This document shows, piece after piece, positions 59,912-64,000 of a stretch of DNA of 64,000 nucleotides. The position numbers and the translations under genes are program-made. Within the stretch, counting starts at the first letter, position 1. Each line of letters begins with the position of its first letter. Below the pieces are notes generated by a model. The model searched no databases. It worked only from the letters and a program-made list of their open reading frames with translations, and had not been told where the DNA came from. The DNA comes from Haloglomus salinum (GTDB lineage Archaea > Halobacteriota > Halobacteria > Halobacteriales > Haloarculaceae): positions 3,906,001-3,970,000 of the forward strand of contig NZ_CP101153.1 of the NCBI RefSeq assembly GCF_024298825.1, given 5' to 3'.

Positions 59912-60922
59912 TCAGTCCGTGCCGAGCTGCGTCATGTTCTCCAGCCACCCGCGCCCGGCGACAGAGCCGTCCTTCGTCTGTTCGAACGGCGAGCGGTTCA
60001 GCACCGCGCGGTGGCCCGTCTCCTCGTCGGTCCAGTCGACGGGCGTCGTCGCGCCCGGGTCGACGGCGAGGTCGGCGCTCCCGCCGTCCCAGTGGAGCGT
60101 GAGGTCGATAGCTGGCGCCGCGCCGTCGTCCATCCACGCCTCTCCGGTCTCGGCGCCGAATGCCGGGTCCGCCGAGAGGTCGGCGTCCGTGATGGCGTGG
60201 ACCTCGTCCCCGTCGAACCAGAAGCCGTTGGTGATGACCGGGTCCATCTCGCTGGGGCCGTAGCCCGCGCCCCACGCCGAGAGGTGATTGTACGCCGTCC
60301 CGTCGTCGAACGAGCCCGAGATCCAGAGCCACTCGCCGTCGGTCCAGTCGCGCCGGCCCCACGAGTGGTCGCGCTCGCCCGGCCCCTCGAGCGCGACCGT
60401 CCGCGGGTCGTCCCCGTCCGTGCCGATGCGGGCCTCCCCCTCGACGTCGGTCGCGACCTCGTAGCGGTCCTCGTCCTCGCCACCGGGCCAGTCGGCGCCG
60501 CCCGAGTAGCGGAACGGCTCGTGCCGGGCGCGGGTGACGAGTTCGACCTCGACCTCGACGGGGTCGCCCTCACCCGCGACGACCTCGCCCGCCCCCTCGC
60601 AGCGGGCGGCAGTCCCGGCGAAGGAGACGCGCCAGTCCCGGCCCACCTCCAGAGGCACCATCTCGAACGAGAGGTCCGGGGCGTCCACCGTCAGCCCGTG
60701 GACGTGGTCGAGGTCGACCGCGTCGTCGCGGAGGCGGTAGACGGTGGCGTCCGGGCCTGTCCCCTCCAGCAGATAGGCGAACACGTTGGCGGCGTCGCGG
60801 TTGGGATAGAAGCCGATGCGGGCGTGTGCGGCCACATCGTCACCGACGACGTCGAGGTAGTGGCTCTCGGACCAGAACTCGCCGCCGCCGGGCGCGTGGA
60901 AGAACTCGTGTCGTGCGTCCAT
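59912..60922 (-). CDS. Beta-rich AttH/CrtC-like (DUF7064-like) protein
   Basis: 336 residues from the ATG at 60922. It is dominated by beta strands and has GPGERDHSWGRRDWTDGEWL and ISGSFDDGTAYNHLSA, sequences typical of lipocalin-like CrtC/AttH relatives (DUF7064/DUF7065). No signal peptide is present. The gene is divergent from a phosphotransferase gene across about 60 bases. In other organisms such pairs are linked to lipid or acyl-CoA metabolism; that link is only inferred here. Confidence 0.75.
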   Translation of the reverse strand: MDARHEFFHAPGGGEFWSESHYLDVVGDDVAAHARIGFYPNRDAANVFAYLLEGTGPDATVYRLRDDAVDLDHVHGLTVDAPDLSFEMVPLEVGRDWRVSFAGTAARCEGAGEVVAGEGDPVEVEVELVTRARHEPFRYSGGADWPGGEDEDRYEVATDVEGEARIGTDGDDPRTVALEGPGERDHSWGRRDWTDGEWLWISGSFDDGTAYNHLSAWGAGYGPSEMDPVITNGFWFDGDEVHAITDADLSADPAFGAETGEAWMDDGAAPAIDLTLHWDGGSADLAVDPGATTPVDWTDEETGHRAVLNRSPFEQTKDGSVAGRGWLENMTQLGTD

Positions 60923-60981
60923 GTGCCGTCTGGCGGTGGACACGGGATAACGTTTACCACGGCGGCACCCCGCGGGAAGTC

Positions 60982-62121
60982 ATGGACATCGAGGCACACG
61001 CGGAGCGGGTCGGGGACGGGACGGCGCTCGCGGCGGAGCTGGAGTCGGCGTTCGGGCCGGCCGAGTCGGTGGTCGTCCGCGAACTCCCCGGCGGGAACGC
61101 CAACGACACGCTGCTCGTCGAATGGGACGACGCGGAGTACGTCGTCCGCGTCCCGCCCACTTCGACGCCGGCGCCGGAGATGCTCGCCGACGTGGGCCGG
61201 GAGTACGCCGCGCTCGGCGCGGTAGCGGACACCGAGGTACCGGCTCCTCGGCTCCTGCACCGCTGCCGCGACGCATCGGTCGTCGGCGACGAGTTCTTCG
61301 TGATGGAACTGCTCGACGGCGAGGTCATCGAGGACCGCGTCCCGGAGCGGTTCGATTCGCCGGCCGCACGGGAGCGCATCGTCGACGAGACGACCGACGC
61401 GCTCGCGGCGCTCCACGACGTGCCCGTACCGGACGAGTTCGACGCGGACCCCGACACGCCGGAGGCGTACCTGGAGCGGGAACTGCGGACCTTCCGCGAC
61501 CAGCTGGCGTGGGCCGAGGAGCGTACGACGGAGGAACGGCGAGTGGATGGCCTCCACGACCTCGCGGACCGGCTCGAGGACCGGCTTCCCGAGCGCCCCG
61601 CGGACGCGACGGCGTTCGTCCACGGCGACTACAAGCCTGACAACCTCATGTTCGCTCCCGGCGACGCGGCCGACCTCGTCGGCGTCCTGGACTGGGAGAT
61701 GGCCGCCCGGGGCGACCCACTGGCCGACGTGGGCTGGTTACTCTCGTACTGGGAGCAGGAGTCCGACCCCTCCATCATGACCGACGAGGTGCGTGAACGC
61801 TATGGCGACCACAACTACTTCGAGATGCTCCGCGTGTTCGTCGAGGACTACTCGGGCTTCACCAGCCATCCGGACTCGCCCGGGCGAGGCCACATCGTCG
61901 ACCGCTACGAGGAACGGGCGGGCCGTGAGTACCGCCACGACGAGTTCTACCGCGCGCTCGGGACGCTGAAGCTGGGTGTCATCACAGAGGGGTTCTTCCG
62001 GGCCCACCTGGACGACTCGCCGAACGCGAAGCCGACGTATCCCGTGATGCGGATGGTCCCGTTCGTGCTGGCCGAGCAGGGGCGACAGATTCTGGACGGC
62101 GAGGTTCCGCTCCGGGAGTGA
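60982..62121 (+). CDS. APH/ACAD10-like phosphotransferase
   Basis: 379 residues from the ATG at 60982. It is an aminoglycoside-phosphotransferase-like kinase with a nucleotide loop (VRELPGGNANDTLLVEW), the catalytic FVHGDYKPDNLMF, and the metal-binding LDWEMAARGDPLADVGWL. The sequence best resembles ACAD10/11-type kinases that phosphorylate hydroxyacyl-CoA substrates. A role in fatty acid catabolism together with the divergent gene is possible but inferred. Confidence 0.88.
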   Translation: MDIEAHAERVGDGTALAAELESAFGPAESVVVRELPGGNANDTLLVEWDDAEYVVRVPPTSTPAPEMLADVGREYAALGAVADTEVPAPRLLHRCRDASVVGDEFFVMELLDGEVIEDRVPERFDSPAARERIVDETTDALAALHDVPVPDEFDADPDTPEAYLERELRTFRDQLAWAEERTTEERRVDGLHDLADRLEDRLPERPADATAFVHGDYKPDNLMFAPGDAADLVGVLDWEMAARGDPLADVGWLLSYWEQESDPSIMTDEVRERYGDHNYFEMLRVFVEDYSGFTSHPDSPGRGHIVDRYEERAGREYRHDEFYRALGTLKLGVITEGFFRAHLDDSPNAKPTYPVMRMVPFVLAEQGRQILDGEVPLRE

Positions 62122-62127
62122 AACCGT

Positions 62128-62514
62128 CTACTCCTCTTCGAGAATCGACCCGACGGCGGTGGCGACCTCGTCGAAATCACGGAGCGTGAGGCCGTCGGTG
62201 GTCAGGAACACGCCCTCGTCGGCGGTCGTGATCCGACACAGGAACCCGTTCTCGAAGACCCGGATGGTGTATTCGTAATCTCCCAGTTCGGAGCCGCGGT
62301 ACGCGGTGTTGGCCTGGAAGCCGAGGCTCTCGTGCTCGACGAACCCGGACAGGTCCGCGTCGGAGTCGAGGTCCGAGCGGAGGTACAGCTGCCTGAACTC
62401 GTCGGGCGTGAAGTACGTGACCGACCGGACCTGGTCACCCACGGTCGTCCGACAGGCGCTCACCAGTTCCGATGCCCGTGTTCCGTCTATCAGGTCACCC
62501 TCGTGTAACGACAT
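62128..62514 (-). CDS. Conserved haloarchaeal protein (DUF7522-like)
   Basis: 128 residues, acidic. Alpha-beta pattern with LVSACRTTVGDQVRSVTYFT near the start, FRQLYLRSDLDSDADL in the middle and YEYTIRVFENGFLCRIT later. There is no catalytic motif. I believe the family is DUF7522, named from memory. It converges on the phosphotransferase gene. Confidence 0.75.
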   Translation of the reverse strand: MSLHEGDLIDGTRASELVSACRTTVGDQVRSVTYFTPDEFRQLYLRSDLDSDADLSGFVEHESLGFQANTAYRGSELGDYEYTIRVFENGFLCRITTADEGVFLTTDGLTLRDFDEVATAVGSILEEE

Positions 62515-62674
62515 CCTGCATCACCTACCTTGTCTATTGTTCTCACTGGACATATTTCTGTCTGCAATCCAGGGCGGGAAGCGACCGCTGTCGAGCCGGT
62601 TCTCGGACGCTGCGGGCTACAGACAGACGACAACCCCCCTACGCTTTTCCGGGCCACGGACGACGGTCCCACCG

Positions 62675-62944
62675 ATGTCAGGCTGGTCCCCACCGTCGAT
62701 ACCCCGACCGTGGCTCGTGGCCGCACTCGGTCTCTACGCGCTCGTGGTGGCGTACAGCGTGCTCATCGCCGGGCAGTTGCTGCTCGGTGTCGTCCCCGGA
62801 CTGTTCCTCGTCGGCCTCTACCTCCTGTGGCGGCTCCTCGTCGCTGTCGAGGCCATCGCGGAGGCACAGCAGCGGCTGGCGGACCACCGGACCGAGAGGG
62901 GTGAGCAACTGGAAGCACCTGATGAGGCCGAGCGCAGACAGTGA
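62675..62944 (+). CDS. Small two-helix membrane protein
   Basis: 89 residues from the ATG at 62675. Two membrane helices (PWLVAALGLYALVVAYSVLI and LLLGVVPGLFLVGLYLLW) precede a charged helical tail (AEAQQRLADHRTERGEQLEA). The function is unknown. It converges with the isopentenyl phosphate kinase gene. Confidence 0.7.
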   Translation: MSGWSPPSIPRPWLVAALGLYALVVAYSVLIAGQLLLGVVPGLFLVGLYLLWRLLVAVEAIAEAQQRLADHRTERGEQLEAPDEAERRQ

Positions 62945-62952
62945 CCGCGGGC

Positions 62953-63744
62953 CTACTCCTCCCCGTACCTGAAGTACGAGGACGCGACGAGCGTTCCGGG
63001 AGACTCCCCCGCGAGGAAGGCGTCCAGCCCGTCGAGGTCGAAGACAGAGGCCGGGGCACCGAGATCGAGCAGCGTCCGGACCTTCGCGGCCATCCCGCCC
63101 GTCACGTCCGTCGCGTCGCTCCCGCCGAGCGCGTCCGCGACATCGTCGAACGCCTCGATGCGCTCGATGACTGCGCCGTCCGAATCCAGGACCCCCGGCA
63201 CGTCCGAGCAGAGACCGACACGGTCGGCGTCGAGACCGTCCGCGAGTTCGGTCACGAGTTCGTCGCCCGAGACGACGGTGACGCCCTGGCCGGCTGTCGC
63301 GACTACGTCACCGTGGAGGACCGGCACGAACCCCTCCGCGAGGAGGGCGGCCACGGCGTCGGCCGGCTGCTGGAACTCGCCGCCGACCCGGTAGCCGGTC
63401 GAGAGCGGCGCCACCTGCACCGCGGGGACCCTGGCGTCGGCCAGCGCACCGACGACCGCGCGGTTGAGGTCGCGCATCGCACCGTGGATGTCACGGACGG
63501 CACCGTCGTCGTGGGTACCGGCGCTGGTGGTGACGCCGTAACGCTCGGCGTTCGGGTGGCCGAACGAGCCGCCACCGTGGACGACGACGAGCTCGGCCGG
63601 CTCGGGCGTGGTCTCGTCACCCCGGTCGCGCCCGTGGACCGCGCCGACCGCGTCCGCGGCCCGTTCGAGCCGTTCCGTATCGACCTGCTCGACGGCCTCC
63701 TTGTCGGTGACGACGCTCCCGCCGAGTTTGAGAACGGCGGTCAC
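62953..63744 (-). CDS. Isopentenyl phosphate kinase
   Basis: 263 residues from a GTG at 63744. It is an amino-acid-kinase fold with VLKLGGSVVTDK at the start, LVVVHGGGSFGHPNAERYGV with the catalytic histidine, and a C-terminal DVTGGMAAKVRTLLDL. It phosphorylates isopentenyl phosphate to IPP in the archaeal mevalonate pathway that makes lipid side chains. The GTG overlaps the stop of the mevalonate kinase gene by four bases, so the two pathway enzymes are coupled. Confidence 0.95.
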   Translation of the reverse strand: MTAVLKLGGSVVTDKEAVEQVDTERLERAADAVGAVHGRDRGDETTPEPAELVVVHGGGSFGHPNAERYGVTTSAGTHDDGAVRDIHGAMRDLNRAVVGALADARVPAVQVAPLSTGYRVGGEFQQPADAVAALLAEGFVPVLHGDVVATAGQGVTVVSGDELVTELADGLDADRVGLCSDVPGVLDSDGAVIERIEAFDDVADALGGSDATDVTGGMAAKVRTLLDLGAPASVFDLDGLDAFLAGESPGTLVASSYFRYGEE

Positions 63745-64000
63745 GACTCCCTCCGGACGCCGTCGGTGTCGAGTTCGGCCCGGAACGCCTCCTCGCAGCC
63801 GGGCGTGTAGTCGAGCGCGGTCTTCGCGCCCTCGCTGTCGTCGAGCACGACGATGCAGCCACCGCCGCCGGCGCCGGTGAGCTTCGCGCCGTAGGCGCCC
63901 GCCTCGCGGGCGGCCCACACCATCGAGTCCAGCGAGCGCGCGGAGACGCCCAGCGCCGACAGGAGGCCGTGGTTGAAGTTCATCAACTGCCCGAGTTCGT
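63741..64000 (-). CDS. mvk: Mevalonate kinase, C-terminal part (runs off the right edge)
   Basis: The visible 86 or so codons hold the C-terminal GHMP-kinase region (LMNFNHGLLSALGVSARSLD) and the glycine-rich AYGAKLTGAGGGGCIVVL that closes the substrate site. The N-terminal ATP-binding domain lies outside the window. It makes mevalonate phosphate and precedes isopentenyl phosphate kinase in one operon. Confidence 0.93.
   Translation of the reverse strand, partial: ELGQLMNFNHGLLSALGVSARSLDSMVWAAREAGAYGAKLTGAGGGGCIVVLDDSEGAKTALDYTPGCEEAFRAELDTDGVRRES

Noticed and set aside
1-64000. CRISPR array, rRNA operon or intact insertion sequence
   Set aside because: I looked for regularly spaced short repeats, rRNA-like sequence and transposase motifs with terminal repeats and found none. 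The tandem archaellin 5' ends and tRNA copies are the only notable repeats of their kind.

Overview
The window is chromosomal DNA of a haloarchaeon (class Halobacteria). The evidence is the high GC content, strongly acidic proteins, many GTG starts, TATA-type promoters about 27-32 bp upstream of (nearly) leaderless starts, an archaellum gene cluster, CheF-type archaeal chemotaxis adaptors, and the isopentenyl phosphate kinase / mevalonate kinase pair of the archaeal mevalonate route. No rRNA is present and I cannot name the species.

Layout. (1) 1-10 kb is an accessory region of lower coding density. It holds a small winged-helix gene and an amino-type DNA methyltransferase, flanked by near-identical 22-bp repeats with a palindromic core. 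Next come a small CxxC protein, a membrane protein, and a two-gene operon: a thymidylate-synthase-like protein followed by an aGPT-PPlase / 5-hmdU-kinase-helical-domain protein. That pair is the hallmark of thymine hypermodification in DNA. A tRNA-Arg follows, then decayed gene remnants (a histidine kinase tail, a SAM methyltransferase), a rhodanese-metallo-beta-lactamase fusion and an AhpD-like protein. (2) 10.6-14.3 kb has small conserved haloarchaeal genes, a bactofilin-like membrane protein and a PadR-like regulator. (3) 14.4-45.2 kb is one motility and chemotaxis island. It contains a PAS-containing soluble transducer, three tandem archaellins, arlF, arlG, a conserved acidic protein, cheY, a double-domain cheC, cheD, fused arlCE, arlH, arlI, arlJ and cheF1 on the plus strand. 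On the minus strand is the operon cheB-cheA-cheR-HEAT protein-cheF2. Then come a HemAT-type aerotaxis transducer, a KaiC-like ATPase, a second PadR-like gene, cheW and two small cluster genes. The two PadR-like genes are about 98% identical over 377 bp, lie in direct orientation exactly 30.3 kb apart, and bracket most of the island. (4) 45.3-64 kb is mostly housekeeping: a LOV-domain histidine kinase, SDR and NUDIX enzymes, hydrolases, thioredoxin, an FNT transporter, a TrkA-N/DHH protein, tRNA-Lys, IMP dehydrogenase, and the isopentenyl phosphate kinase / mevalonate kinase pair at the right edge.

How the genes work together. Transducers (the PAS type at 14.4 kb, the HemAT type at 39 kb) would signal through CheW and CheA to CheY. 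CheR, CheB, CheC and CheD handle adaptation, and two CheF paralogues link CheY-P to the ArlCE-ArlH-ArlI-ArlJ motor that assembles and turns archaellin filaments. The LOV kinase at the right end may add blue-light input. The most novel item is the candidate DNA-modification island at the left end, where a base-hypermodification pair sits close to a repeat-flanked DNA methyltransferase cassette.
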